Origin: Bilabrum cf. latius
Taxonomy: Eukaryota; Bigyra: Bicosoecida; Bigyra; Bicosoecida
Reading direction: 5' to 3'
Length of the DNA: 64,000 bases
Assembly: GCA_965178125.1 (NCBI GenBank)
Contig: OZ237735.1
Coordinates: 124,001-188,000, forward strand
Below the pieces are notes generated by a model that worked only from the letters and a program-made list of their open reading frames with translations, was not told the origin of the DNA and made no database searches. This document shows positions 48,481 to 60,280 of the stretch, piece after piece; the stretch's first letter is position 1, and each line of letters opens with the position of its first letter. Made by a program: the position numbers and the translations under genes.

Positions 48481-49698
48481 ATGAAGCTGGAATTATTGCC
48501 ACTCAGCGGCGCGCTTCGAAAGGTTGGATTCGGAAGGATGGCGGTACCAGCCAGTGTACAAAGCCAATTCTTGGCGGCGTCCAATGCATTCAGACAAGGG
48601 ATTACATAGTTGAGGTCCGCCAAGCGACCCGGTGGAATACGTGTCGCTCCATTCTAGCAAGGCGATATGCCGAACGACGAATCGAGGCCGACCTACAGTG
48701 CCAGGGACACAGTGTTCGACATCGATTGCATTCGAAGGTATGCAAACAGGCGTGAATGGCCCAATTCAATGCTGGCTGGGCTAGAGCAGCGCGTGTCTCA
48801 CAAGAACCCGATGCTTGAAGAGCTGCATCAATCCCTGCGACAACTGGCAGCCCGGTGTCTGCACGAGGGACTTCCCGAGACACCACTGAAGGACAGTAGC
48901 CGCTTGTCATAGGCTCTCCGTTAGGATATGCATTCGTTCCATTCGGTCTTGGAACTGAAGGCATATCTGGTCCCGCATGTCTCGAGCGGTACCCCGCCGG
49001 TGCAGCGGTTCGCGCCTCACGCAGACCTCAGCCTGATCACTCTGCTGCTGCAGGACGAAGGGGAAGGGGAAGGACCGCGACTGTGCCCAGGCGACGTTCC
49101 GAGCACTACAGATGGATCCAGTACTAGGCTTCAGGTGCTCCTGCCAGAGGACGAGAGACGGGAAGGAGGAGGAGGAGGAGGAGGAGGATACGAAGCCGAC
49201 GGCTGGCTCACCCTGCACCCCGCGGAGACAGCCAGAGGCACAGACACAGGGCAGGCAGAGGCCATCGTAAACGCGGGTGAATTCGGACGCATTGCCTCGG
49301 GAGGCGCGTGGCGCAATGCAATGCATCGTGTGGTGGAGGTAGCTGTGCCTTGTTCGGACCAGAGGACTGCCAGCGCCGGCGGTGGCAGCGGCAGCCATTC
49401 CGGGGTGCAGCCCGCTAGGGACACACAGCCTGACATCAGTGACGAGGTAGCTCGGGCCCGCGTGACGGCTGCCCTCTTCTTCCAGCCGCCCTGGGACATG
49501 CCGCTGGCTCAGCTGTTCGACCAAGGAAGGCACGTTAGGGACTGCCGATAGTAGGTTGGAGCGGGGCCCGCAGGGCTCTTGCTAGATGCAGATGCGAGGC
49601 TCCGGTTCAGCGACGTGCTTGGGGGCAGCGCACAGCCAATGGAAGAAGACGACTTGGTGGGGGACTGGCAGCCATTCAGCGACGTGCTCGGCCCGTGA
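48481..49698 (+). CDS. 2-oxoglutarate/Fe(II)-dependent oxygenase (isopenicillin N synthase-like)
   Basis: About 405 residues if six TAGs are Gln (48607, 48655, 48910, 48922, and the adjacent pair 49549 and 49552), stop TGA. The N-terminus (LPLSGALRKVGFGRM) resembles the family's 'ALRxxGFF' opening. The iron triad is His180 and Asp182 (RFAPHADLSLITLLLQ) and distal His282 (NAMHRVV). Arg327 in RVT occupies the 2-oxoglutarate-binding R-x-S position, with Thr in place of Ser. FFQPPWD closes the fold. A poly-Gly run sits in the middle. The C-terminal tail after the double TAG repeats FSDVLG twice. Substrate unknown; relatives act on small metabolites. Under the standard code no catalytic fragment would be complete. 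Confidence 0.82.
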
Positions 49699-49796
49699 TG
49701 CACGGGCCTGCGTGCTGCTGCTTGCAGACGACAGTCTCTTGCACAACACCCGGATCCATGAAACAAAATACGCAGTTCCAACCAACAATGACCAAA

Positions 49797-51575
49797 TCAG
49801 CTGACCGATGCTCCTTCTACACCTACGCTAGTGACTCGCCTCCTCCGCTTGCTGGCCCGTGCCTGCGATGGCGAGCGCTGAGCTACTGTGCCTGCTGCAC
49901 CTGGCGACCCAGTGCCACCCAGGCTGCCGCTGGCTGCGCTTCTACACTTCCATATAGTCCCTGTACTGGATCCTGCCGCAGCCTCAATCGATCTCTCGCT
50001 ACCAGCGTAGCCCCCTTCCCCTTCGCCTTCGTCCTGCGCCGCGAGAGCACGCCGCCCGCGCTTCTGCCCCGGGCGCAAGTGCCCCAGCCTGCCCTCAGTT
50101 GCATCCGCCTCCGCCTCGGACGCACCCCTCTTCTTCTTCTTCTTCACTGGTGCCTTTGGTCGCAGCTTTGTCCTGCCGGTGGCTTGAATTGAGCGGTCTG
50201 AGCCGCCTCGAGCCAAGGTGGCCGCACCAGACGCTTCGAGCGATGATTTAGCGGACGCAGAATAAGACGAGGAAGAGGACGATGAAGCTGGTGATTGCCT
50301 TGCGCTGGCCCTGCTGTAGGAAATACGAGCCAAACTTGGTCGCTAGGAGACACCCCGCGAGCCTGCCCCGCCATTCGTTGCCTAGCTAGCAGCATCAACC
50401 CCTGCTGGGCCACTGGCAGACGAGCTCGCACCTGCCCCAGCTGATCCCTTGCCCCTGCCTTTACCCCTGCCCTTGCTCTTGCTCTTGCTCTTGCCATCCG
50501 CCGCAGCGGCTTTCATTTCGCGCGCCGTGAATCGATCGTACTCGCTCGAGTCCATGTCTCGGATGACCCCTAGCCTCCGCTCGTACTCGCCCCACAGCTC
50601 GCCCCAGAACGCCAAGAAGCTAGTTCCACTGTCCTTGTAGGGAGCATACACGCGGTCGGCTGCAGCTGCTGCCTCCTTCATCGTGAGCGAGGACAGCCCG
50701 TGGTACTCACGTAGATGCCGCAGAGTCTCTGTGTCCACCGGCACGAAGTCGAAGTGCCCCAGCAGCTGGCACAAGGCCCGCCCAGCATAGGGGCCCACGC
50801 CCGGCCACCGGAGCACAGCGGCGAGGGCGTCATCGGCTGTGGCCACGGGAGGAGAAAGGATGGCTTCCGATATCCGCCCCGAGGCGAACAGCTCCGCCAA
50901 CTGGATCAGCCTGCGGGCCCTGTACCCCACCCCTGCCTCTGTCTTCAGCTCCTCCTCCGTGTGTGCCAAGACGTCGGCAGGGGAGGGGAAGGCGCCGTCT
51001 GCTCGCAGGCTGCACAGACCGCGATTCATGCGACGGGTGCCCGACCACGCTATGTTTGTGCACGTGATAGTCTTGACTGCGTCCTCCCACAGCGTTGGGG
51101 ACCGAAACAGGCGGCCTCGGAACGACTGGGTCTGCCTCTGCGCGATCGGCTGGCTGCTGGACGATGACGCGGCACTAGCCGCTACCGCTCGTCCCTGGCC
51201 CTAGTATATCTCCATGTATGCTCGTCGTTTCTCATCTGCATGATTCGATCCTATTCTCAGGGATCGCTTCACCTGATTGGACAGTTCTTGTCTTGTGGCA
51301 CTGTCTGCTACTGCAGCGGTTGCCGCATCCACCGATGCTGCGACTCTCAAGGCTGATCCAGAAGCATCCTGCGAGATGCATGCATGCACACATATCAATC
51401 CATTGCTGGAAGGTACCAGAAATGGCCTGCTCCAGGTCCTGAGCTCTTTGTCGTACACGTTCGGAGACAATAGAAAGTAACCGAAGGAGCAGGCCGCATC
51501 GACGAGAGAGAACTCGTCATCCTGGGGATCAATGCGAATGCAAAAGGTGGAAGAGCTGGCACCGTCTCCCTGCAT
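49797..51575 (-). CDS. HhH-GPD superfamily DNA glycosylase
   Basis: About 592 residues; TAGs at 51201, 50382 and 50343 read as Gln; TGA stop; ATG at 51575. The N-terminal part (DEFSLVDAACSFGYFLLSPN and WSRPFL) matches plant-type glycosylase-superfamily proteins. After the TAG at 51201 comes LWEDAVKTITCTNIAWSGTRRM. The helix-hairpin-helix is RWPGVGPYAGRAL (about 256-268), followed by HFDFVPVDTETLRHLREYHG, with Asp281 as the predicted catalytic aspartate. No Cys4 iron-sulfur cluster is seen. A Lys/Arg-rich tail (RPKAPVKKKKKRG, SKRRRRV) suggests nuclear location. The family excises damaged bases. The exact lesion is not inferable. Confidence 0.85.
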
Positions 51576-51712
51576 GTATATCTCTCTTAGTACGTTCCGC
51601 TACAAAATGTAGAACGTGGTATATGGCTCCGAATCGCAGATTTTTTGTTGCTCCACGTGTGCTCACACTATCCGTTATTTGTAGTACGACCGCAACAGTT
51701 CTCAAATAAAGT
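51576..51712. promoter_or_regulatory. Head-to-head intergenic region (glycosylase / BET3)
   Basis: The 137 bp between divergent start codons are AT-rich compared with the genes on either side. Promoter function is inferred from position; no core motif was identified. Confidence 0.4.
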
Positions 51713-52520
51713 ATGGCAGCTGCTGGCAGAGCCTCCGCTGGAGCTGCTAAATCGTCGGATCGCGTCGTAAGATTGTGTTTTAGTTTTTGTCCGATCTGTC
51801 GTTCAGGATACAACGCATTCTGGCATCTATGCTGTCTTTTGCCACCGCAGAGTACTGAATTGGTTGCACTCACCTATGGGGCATTCGTATCTTCCGTAGT
51901 TAGAGACGCTGAGAACCTAAGTGCCGCAAATAAGGAGCTTGGTAAAGTGTGAGGTCCATGATGCACCATTCTAATTCGCAGCTGCCTTCCTGTGAACGCT
52001 GGTTGATGCTGTGTTTTCCCGTCGTGTTACTCTTCGCAGAGGGAAGAACATTGGCACCCGGCTCGCAGATGATTTTTTGAGTCGCGGGGATCCGGAGGCT
52101 CCCGTTTGCCGGACATTCTCGGACACGATGCGAACAATAGGAGACGCGGGATTCGCCTTGTACCTTGGTGTGAAAGCGAGGGTGGCCATGCTGTCGGGAT
52201 CGGGAGGTGGCAGCGGGGCTGCGTCGGGGTCTGGCTCTGGTGCTGCCGCTGCTGGTGGGGACAAGTCGCTCGCTCGAGCCACCCTGACGCTTGCGTCGAA
52301 CCCGCTTGCGGATTTCGTGGAGCTACCTGAAGGAATGGAGTCTCTAGAATATAATAAGGTCTTGTGCGGCGCGCTGGAGGGTGCGTTGGAGCAGATCGGG
52401 TACTTGGTGGAGTGCTCGCTGCCCAAGGACATGGTGAGGGGGGATGCGACCACGGAGATCCTCGTGGTGCTCAAAGAGGAATTGAAGGATGCGGCGGGGG
52501 AGGAGTACAAGGACGAATGA
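51713..52520 (+). CDS. BET3: TRAPP complex subunit BET3/TRAPPC3
   Basis: Three exons, 51713-51766, 51851-51941 and 52042-52520 (introns 84 and 100 nt), 207 residues, no TAG, stop TGA. Family blocks: STELVALTYGAFVSSVVRD (compare AELFVLTYGALV), KELGKNIGTRLADDFLSR joined across intron 2, AGFALYLGVKA, SNPLADFVELPE and YNKVLCGALEGALEQIGY. A Gly/Ser/Ala-rich insertion of about 20 residues sits between the third and fourth blocks. Intron 2 must end at the second of two overlapping AGs (GCAGAG) to keep frame and homology. BET3 is a core subunit of the TRAPP GEF that activates Rab1/Ypt1 at the Golgi. Confidence 0.9.
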
Positions 52521-52633
52521 ATAAATGCATGCATAATCGGATGTTGACGCGAGCAGGCGAGCTGGGTCGTTTCGATCCTCATCTTTCAAATTGGCAACAG
52601 CCCGTTTGGCAAACGAACACAATTACACGCGCT

Positions 52634-54626
52634 ATGGAAAGGGAACGAAAGCCTTGGGACTCGTATGGCAAAGCTAGGTCTTCTGAAATGCGAATTCCAA
52701 CGGTTCCTAGGTAAGATTCTGGCCTAGTGTTGAATCGTCCGTATCAGAATTACAAACGGCAACCGCGCTGAATTTTGCCTTTTCGAGTGCAATCACCACC
52801 GCAGGATAGCCCCCCATCCTATCAGTAGCGGCATTTCTACAAGAGAATTGCCAGAGGCCAGGCTGCTCGAAGTAAGGCTCGAAGGAACTAGGGGGCGGTA
52901 CGCCTCTATATCCGTGCATTCTCACGTCACTCCCGCGATCGCTCTCAACGTGCGCAGATAGTAAAGTGCTGCCAGCATTACGAAGCAAAGTGTGCTGGGC
53001 TGTACTCGGCGAAGACTCCGGCAGCCCGATTCCTGTTCGACCTGTCGCGAGAGGTGCAGGACCTTTGCCGAGTCCTAGTCAGCCGAGAGGACCAGAGGGA
53101 AGGGCGAGTGGAGCACCTGGAGGGATCTCTAGCAGACTGGGAGGGTATTTTCTCGAGCCCATCTGCGGAGATGCAGGCCGTGGGCGTTCCGGCGCACAAC
53201 GCCAAGCCAAGCGACGTCGCCAGGGCGCTCCTACAGCAGGCAGCTGCTCGCAGGCGAGCAGAAGACGAGCGGGAAGTCGCCGCTGCATCACACCGTGAGC
53301 TGGTGGCCCGTTCGTGTTTGTCTCTTTTCCTCCCTGGATGCGATCCCATCGCACGAACTCGCCGTCTCGCGCCCCACCAGCCAGCCCCCATTCTCTCGCC
53401 AATGACCCCGCCACTACCACCACTGCAATGCACCGCACTGCACCGCAGGGAGGGAGGTCGCCTCGCTGAGGGCCGCACTCCGAGACTAGGCCGAGGCATC
53501 GCAGGCAGCTGCCGCCGCGCAGGTGGACCAGGCTCGCAGGGCCACCGCCCGGCAGGCGGACGCAGACGCCCGGAGGGCCAGGGAGGCCACGCGCGAAGCC
53601 GATGCGGCCGCCGCTGCAGCCGCAGAGGCGGCCCGCAGGCAGGCCGACGACGAGTGGCAGGCGGAGCTGGAAGCCCTGGAGGCGAGGCACGCGCGGGAGG
53701 TGGAGGAAGCTGAGAGACAGGCGCGGGCGGCCGTGCAAGAGGCAAGGGACCGGGAACAGGCCGCTAGGCGCGCCGCCCAGGAGGCCAGCCTGGCCAGGGA
53801 ACAAGCCGAGGCGAAGGCGGCTGAGTCGGAGCGGCTCGTGCGGGAGCGAGACTCCCAGCTTCAGGCCAGGGAACACCAGCACCGCCATGCGATGCAGGCG
53901 CTGGAGGGTGACGCCCGCGGGGCCCTGGCAGCCGCAGAGCAGAGGCACCGCGCCAGCATCGAGGCCGGGCGGCTCCGCCAGCTGGAGGGGCACTGCGACT
54001 GGCTGTCAAGGCGGGTGGCTCAGCTGGAAGAGCTCGTGGAGTCCCTCAGCGGGGCCCTGCGCAAGGCCGGCAAATCGGGCTTGGCGGGTGCAGGAGCCCG
54101 CTTTGGGGGGGCGCAGTCCGGCGGGGCGGGGTCTCGGCCGGTGTGGAGAGGAGCGGGGGCAGCAGCAAGGGCCGCGAAACTGAAGGGGCCTGGGCCTGGC
54201 ACGGTCCGTGCAGGTGGGTTGCTGGCGAAGGAGCGGCAGGCGGCTGCTGAGCGGCCGTTCCGTGCGAGGACAAGGCCGGGCGTGGGTGTCAAGGCGGGGT
54301 CTCGAGCTCGACCAGCGAGTGCGAGTGAGCGCCGCACCAGGGGGTTGGGCAAGGGGAGGGGGGTGCCCCTGATGGGGACCCCTGGGGGAATTGGGGGCAG
54401 GGGCCGCGGTGCCGTACTGGCATGGGTGGAGGGTCCCGCGGTGGGAGGGGACGGCGGCGATGATACGTCGGCGCAGGCCGCGGGGTCGCGCGCTGGGCCT
54501 GTGTACGCTGCTTTCGGCGCGAAGGGCGGGTCACCAGGGAGCTACCGCAACGGCGCCGCCACGACGAGCGTGGACGGGAAGCGTGCCGCTGCCATGGGAG
54601 GGGCTGATCTTGTTGTGCTGGCTTGA
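52634..54626 (+). CDS. Coiled-coil protein of unknown function (four exons)
   Basis: Exons 52634-52710, 52805-52871, 52958-53294 and 53449-54626 (introns 94, 86 and 154 nt; donors GTAAGA, GTAAGG, GTGAGC), 552 residues, stop TGA, one TAG at 53487 read as Gln. The start MERERKPWDSYGKARSSEMRIPTVP has the feel of ciliary or centrosomal N-termini, but I cannot place it. The middle is a long Ala/Arg/Glu-rich coiled coil from FLFDLSREVQDL to LRQLEGHCDWLSRRVAQLEELVESL. The C-terminal 200 residues are Gly/Arg/Ala-rich and probably disordered. Joining exons 3 and 4 keeps the heptad pattern (REVASLRAALRDQAEA), which supports the model; the two small first exons are less certain. Confidence 0.68.
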
Positions 54627-54751
54627 ACGAGATGCCGAGGATGGGGCAGTGGCGTCGGATCGCTTGTTGTGCGCGGCCTCTGCGGCCAAGGATTAGAGTG
54701 TAGTATAGAGATGGCTTTGTTTGATGGATCAGCTCCCATTGCAAGCCCGTG

Positions 54752-57700
54752 TCATCGCCTCCTGTTGTGCTTGGCCCTGCTCTTGAAGGCCTTCCTGCCA
54801 GGCTTGCCCCCCTTGCGCAGCTTGGCACCCTGGCTCGCATCGCGATCTCCTCCCGGCTTGCTACTGCTCGTCTCCGGTGCCTTCCTTCGCCTGCTCAAGC
54901 TGGCATACCACCCATCCGACCCCCCCGCACCCGAGTCACCCACAAGGTCCGCGCGCACGCCGGACCGTCCCCTCCCGCCCGAGTCCCCCCCATCCTCCCC
55001 TCGCCTGACCTTCCTCCTGTGCTCCTTCTTCCGCTGCTTCTCCATGGCGTGGTCCGCCGCCCCGCCCGAGACGCCCATGGCGGCCTTCGCCTCTCTGAGC
55101 TGCTTCTTGGCTCGCTTGGCGTACACCGCCTGACCCGTCTCCGTGGCCTTGTCGAAGTTGGTCCTCTCCACCCTCCTCTTCTTGGACCCCCGCCCACGTG
55201 CCCCCTCGTCCTCGTCCCCTTCCTCGTCGTGCGACCCCCCAGCACCGCCGCCTTGTCCCCGTCTGCTTCCTCCATCCTCCTCCTCCCGCTTGGCCTGGCG
55301 CTCTCGTTCCATCTCTTCCATTTCCTTCATCGCCTCCTGCCTCCGCCGCTTCTTCCTCGACATCCGGTGGGGGGCCTTGTTCTTGAAGGCCTCCCGCGCG
55401 GCCAGGATCTCCGCCCATTTCTCCTTCTTCTTGGCCTTGTTCGACTTGGCCTCCTCCTCCTCGGCCGTGAGAGCCGCCTCGGTTCCCGCTCCCGCCCGGC
55501 CTCCCGCACCACTCGAAGCCCCTCCGTCTGCGGCCATGCCCAGCAGCAGCGCTTTGGAGTCCTCCCCACCCTTGGCTAGCGCCTCAATCTTCTTCCTGGA
55601 CCTGCTCAGCTTGGCCTCCAGGAGCTCCTGCCGCTCCTGCTTGGACTGGATCCAGCTCCGCTTGGGCCTAGACATGATTTCCGCCTCGTGGATGATCATG
55701 TTCTCCGCGCGACGGGCCTCCCGGTCCGCGATCTGCAGGGCCTTCTCCTGCCATTCCATGGAGAAGACGCTCTTGATATCCGGCTCCAGCTTGCTGATCT
55801 TGGACCGGCACTTCTCCACGGCACCGGGCGCCACGGAGCGCGACAGCACGTTCTTGCCTGCCCTCCGCACGATCTCGCGCATGAGGGTCTTCTCGCCGAG
55901 CCCTGTGCCCGCCAGGGTCACCGCCACGCCCTTCCTCCCTGCCCTGGCAGTGCGGCCCACCCTGTGCACGTACGTGGTCAGGTCCTTGGGGAAATCCATG
56001 TTGATCACCGTCTCCACGGCCGGGACGTCGATTCCGCGCGACGCCAGGTCGGTGGCCACAAGCACCCTCGCCTTGCCCGATCGGAGCAGCTCGAGGCTCT
56101 CCAGCCTCTGCCGCTGGGACATGTCGCCGTGCAGCTCCGTCACCGACTCTCCGCAGAGGCCGAGCAGCACGGCGCACCTGTGTGCCTGCCGCTTGCGACC
56201 GCAAAACACGATGGCCCTCCCCGTCTTGAAGCTGCGCCGCAGCAGGGCAAGCACGAAGGCTTCTCGCTCCGGATCCTCCTCCAGGCCTACCCCGCCGCGG
56301 CGAACCTTCACGAACTCCTGCGTCAGCCGCTCGCTCATGTCGAAGAGCGGGTCGGCCGAGACCCTGACCGCGTGCTGCAGCGAAAGCTTGGCAAGCACGC
56401 CTACCCTGTCGTCCAGAGTGGCGGAGAAGAGCATCGTCTGCCGCTGCTTGGGCAGCATGTCCAGCAGCGCCTCCAGCTCGGCGGCGAAGCCCATGTCCAG
56501 GAGCCTGTCCGCCTCGTCCAGGACCAGCACCTCGAGGTCGTCGCAGTCCACGCTCCTCGAGTTGCGGAGCAGGTCCACGATCCGGCCCGGCGTGCAGATG
56601 ACCACCTCGGGCCTGGACCGGAGCTCCACCTCCTGCACCTTCACGGAGAGCCCGCCCACTGCAAGCGCGCACCGGATGTGCGTGTGCTGGCAGATCTGCT
56701 TGCACACCTGGTGGCACTGCGTGGCCAGCTCGCGAGTCGGCAGCAGGACAAGGATGCGCGTGGCTGCCGCGCCCCTGTGCAGCATGATGCGCTCGATGGT
56801 GGGCAGCAAGAAAGCGGCCGTCTTGCCCGACCCCGTCACGGCGCTCCCGAGCACGTCCCTCCCCGCGAGCGCGTGCGGGATGGCCCGTGCCTGGATGGGC
56901 GTGGGGCGCGAGTACCCCATGTCGGAGAGGGCCCGCAGGATGGGCCGGGAGAGGCGCAGCTCCTCGAAGGTCTTGGCGTCCGTGGCGCGGAGCCCGCCGA
57001 ACAGCTGGGCCGCCTCCGCTGCCCTGTCTGCCAGCTCGTCCTCCACTCCGCCCCCTTGCTCCTGGAGGGTCGAGGAGGAGGACGAGGAGGCCGCGAGCTT
57101 GGCCGCCCTGCCCTTCTTGGGCTTTGCGACCATCTCGCGGCGAGCATCTGCGTCGCTCTTCTTCTGCTTCTTGGCCTCTCGCTTCGACTTGCTATTTCTG
57201 GCCGCTTCCGACTCGTCGTCGTCCTCTTCCGAGCCCTCGTCGCTGTCGCTATCGCTGCCGACGCCGTGCTCGCCGTCCTAATCGGCATCTTGATCCCCTG
57301 CTGCAAGACCTTCGGCTTCGAGCTTCGATCTCTTTTCCAATAGCTTCTTCTACTTTGCGGCAGCCCTGTCTTCCATTGCCTTACGCTGCAGGTTCAGCTT
57401 TTTTTGAAGCGAGGACGTGAACCCGTCGTTGCGTGCTGTGGTGGCGATTGCGCTCTCCATGCTCCAACCCGATGCAGCGGTCCCAGAGGGCTGCATCTGC
57501 TAGTATTGTCCCATGTAATTAGATTGTGCTGACGCATCGCTTTGGGTCGTTGCGGCTAGTCCCTCTAGGAACCCCAACCGGTCTGCATCTGGCCCTTCTT
57601 CTGAATCTGCACCGGCTTCGGCGGATGAACTGCTTGCCGATGCAGCCATGGTTGGCGAACTATGCAATTTGGACCGTCTTGTATCAGTTTCTTCATCATC

Positions 57701-57865
57701 TGAGCTCATGACATCGATCTGCAAGGGGTTTTCAGTGAGTGCAGCAGGTGCAAGTGCGACGTTGAGGCATCAATGGGCGTATGATAGTGCTGCTACTGAC
57801 AAAAACACGCAACCTACCTCGTCATCCGATGCAATATCTTTGATCAAGCCATCCGATAACTCCAT
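54752..57865 (-). CDS. DDX27: DEAD-box RNA helicase DDX27/DRS1 (ribosome biogenesis)
   Basis: Two exons, 57865-57818 (16 codons) and 57718-54752, intron 99 nt (GTAGGT...TTGCAG), about 1,004 residues, stop TGA. TAGs at 57500, 57350 and 57278 lie in the acidic/basic N-terminal extension, which the standard code would remove. Helicase motifs: Q motif FEELRLSRPIL...TPIQ, I TGSGKT (311-316), Ia PTRELA, II DEAD (417-420), III SAT (448-450), V RGIDVPAVETVINMD, VI HRVGRTARAG. After the core come the DRS1-type helical region (EAEIMSRPKRSWIQSKQER) and a very basic tail, as in DRS1/DDX27, which acts in nucleolar 60S subunit assembly. Confidence 0.94.
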
Positions 57866-58014
57866 CTTGACCTTTCAAGTGACTGCTTTTGCCGGCGAAA
57901 CAAGCAGAAGAGAACACTGAACACTGCAGCGAACGTTCGACAGTGCCCTTGCTGCAACTGTTGCATTGATTGGAGCATTTATCACGAAACAAGCATGTCA
58001 TACCGTGGAACATA
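57866..58014. promoter_or_regulatory. Head-to-head intergenic region (DDX27 / FtsJ methyltransferase)
   Basis: 149 bp separate the ATG of a ribosome-assembly helicase from that of a putative rRNA methyltransferase on the other strand. Co-regulation through a shared promoter is plausible but inferred from position and function only. Confidence 0.45.
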
Positions 58015-59325
58015 ATGAAGTTATCGATCCCAACGCGATCTGCAAGATGGAAGCCCGATAGATTTGCCACTGAAGCCAGAAGACTTGGTCATCGATCTAG
58101 AGCAGCCTTCAAGCTGATTTCCCTCAACAAGAAGCACAACTTTTTGCGACGAGGAATGGCTGTTGTGGACTTAGGGGCGGCACCAGGTGGGTGGACCGAG
58201 GTGGTCGCGCCCCTCATCGAGTCTAGGGGCTCCATTCGGTCTAGCCTAGTGGGTGCTCCCTCCCAGGCCAAGGTCAAGCAGAGCTAGGATCATGTGCTCT
58301 CACCCGAGTAGCTAGATACGCTCAACAATATAATGGGGAGAGTGCCTGGCGGTACAGATGCCGGGTAGTCATAGAGGCCACGGCAGTTGCTGGAGCTGGC
58401 TGGCCTGGAAGCAGGTGCGCCTGGCACTAACGACGAGCAGGGTGAAAGGAACCCCGCCCGATTCGTTGCGCACAAGGAGGAAGAGGTCATTCCTGGGTAT
58501 ACTGCCCCGGAGATCGAGGAGATATTTTCCCACGGCCCATCCCGGGTGATCGCGGTGGACATCTTGCCGATGGCGCCCATCCGGTGAGTGGGCGAGAGAG
58601 AGAGCGAGCGAGCGAGCGAGCGAGCGAGCACAACTCTTGATGCTGTCCAGCACCTGCGCAGACAGCTTGACAGCGGCTCTGGCTTCTCGAAGCTCTCCGT
58701 ATTACCCAGATGCCACACGCCATATTTCGCTCTTACTGCCGCCCTGCCATCCGCCGATAACCCCACAATCCCCGCCAGTGACCATCTCCCGTGACCCCGC
58801 AGCGGGGCCATCGTGCTGCAGGGGGACATGCTAGAGACGAGCACCGCGCGTACCGTCAGGTATCTCCTGCCCGGGCGGGGCCGCGGTGGCCGCGCCGACG
58901 CCGTTCTCTGCGACATGGCCCACAGCTTCGTGGGCGAGGCTGGCACCGACACGATCCTGCAGCAGAGGCTGTCCACGGCGGGATGGGAGTTCGCTGAGCA
59001 GGTGCTCAAGCCAGGAGGAACGTTCCTCGTGAAAGTTCGGCACGGCCCCATGAGCTTCGACGGGGAAGGAGGGCCCGGGACAAAGGCGCGGGGCGCGACA
59101 CCGCAGGCGCAGGAGGGGTGGGAGCTCGGTGGCTCGCGGGGTGGCAAGGGCGAGGGCGAGGAGCAGGATGAGGACAGGATTCTGTCAGCGACGGAGCTGC
59201 GGGCTGCGATGCAAGCACGGTTCCGCAGAGTGCTGAGTGCGAAACCCGAGGCAAGTCGGCGTGAGAGTCCGGAGCACTATTTGCTCGGGCTGGGCTTCAG
59301 GGGGTCCGGGGGTGGGCGGGGGTGA
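58015..59325 (+). CDS. FtsJ/RrmJ-type ribose 2'-O-methyltransferase
   Basis: Exons 58015-58583 and 58803-59325 (intron 219 nt), 363 residues, TGA stop; TAGs at 58285, 58309, 58366 and 58372 read as Gln. Family features: SRAAFKL (Lys33, first of the K-D-K-E tetrad), SAM-binding VVDLGAAPGGWTE (50-62), VIAVDILPM, GAIVLQGDMLE joined across the intron, DAVLCDMAH (Asp227) and GGTFLVKV (Lys267). About 95 residues containing all four TAGs are inserted between the SAM-binding motif and VIAVDILPM, where bacterial RrmJ has only a short loop. The fit is to RlmE/MRM2-type rRNA methylation; mitochondrial versus nucleolar location is open. The ATG at 58015 is the first after an in-frame TGA. Confidence 0.88.
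58586..58629. repeat. GAGA/GCGA microsatellite inside an intron
   Basis: A run of GAGA followed by about five GCGA or GAGC steps, just after the splice donor of the FtsJ-like gene. It lies in the longest intron of the window (219 nt). Confidence 0.8.
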
Positions 59326-59386
59326 GTGCGTGCAGGACACGGCCCGGCGGGTGTGCCGGTGCCATAGCCTGCGATCGGGAGTGAAA

Positions 59387-60280
<894 letters not shown>

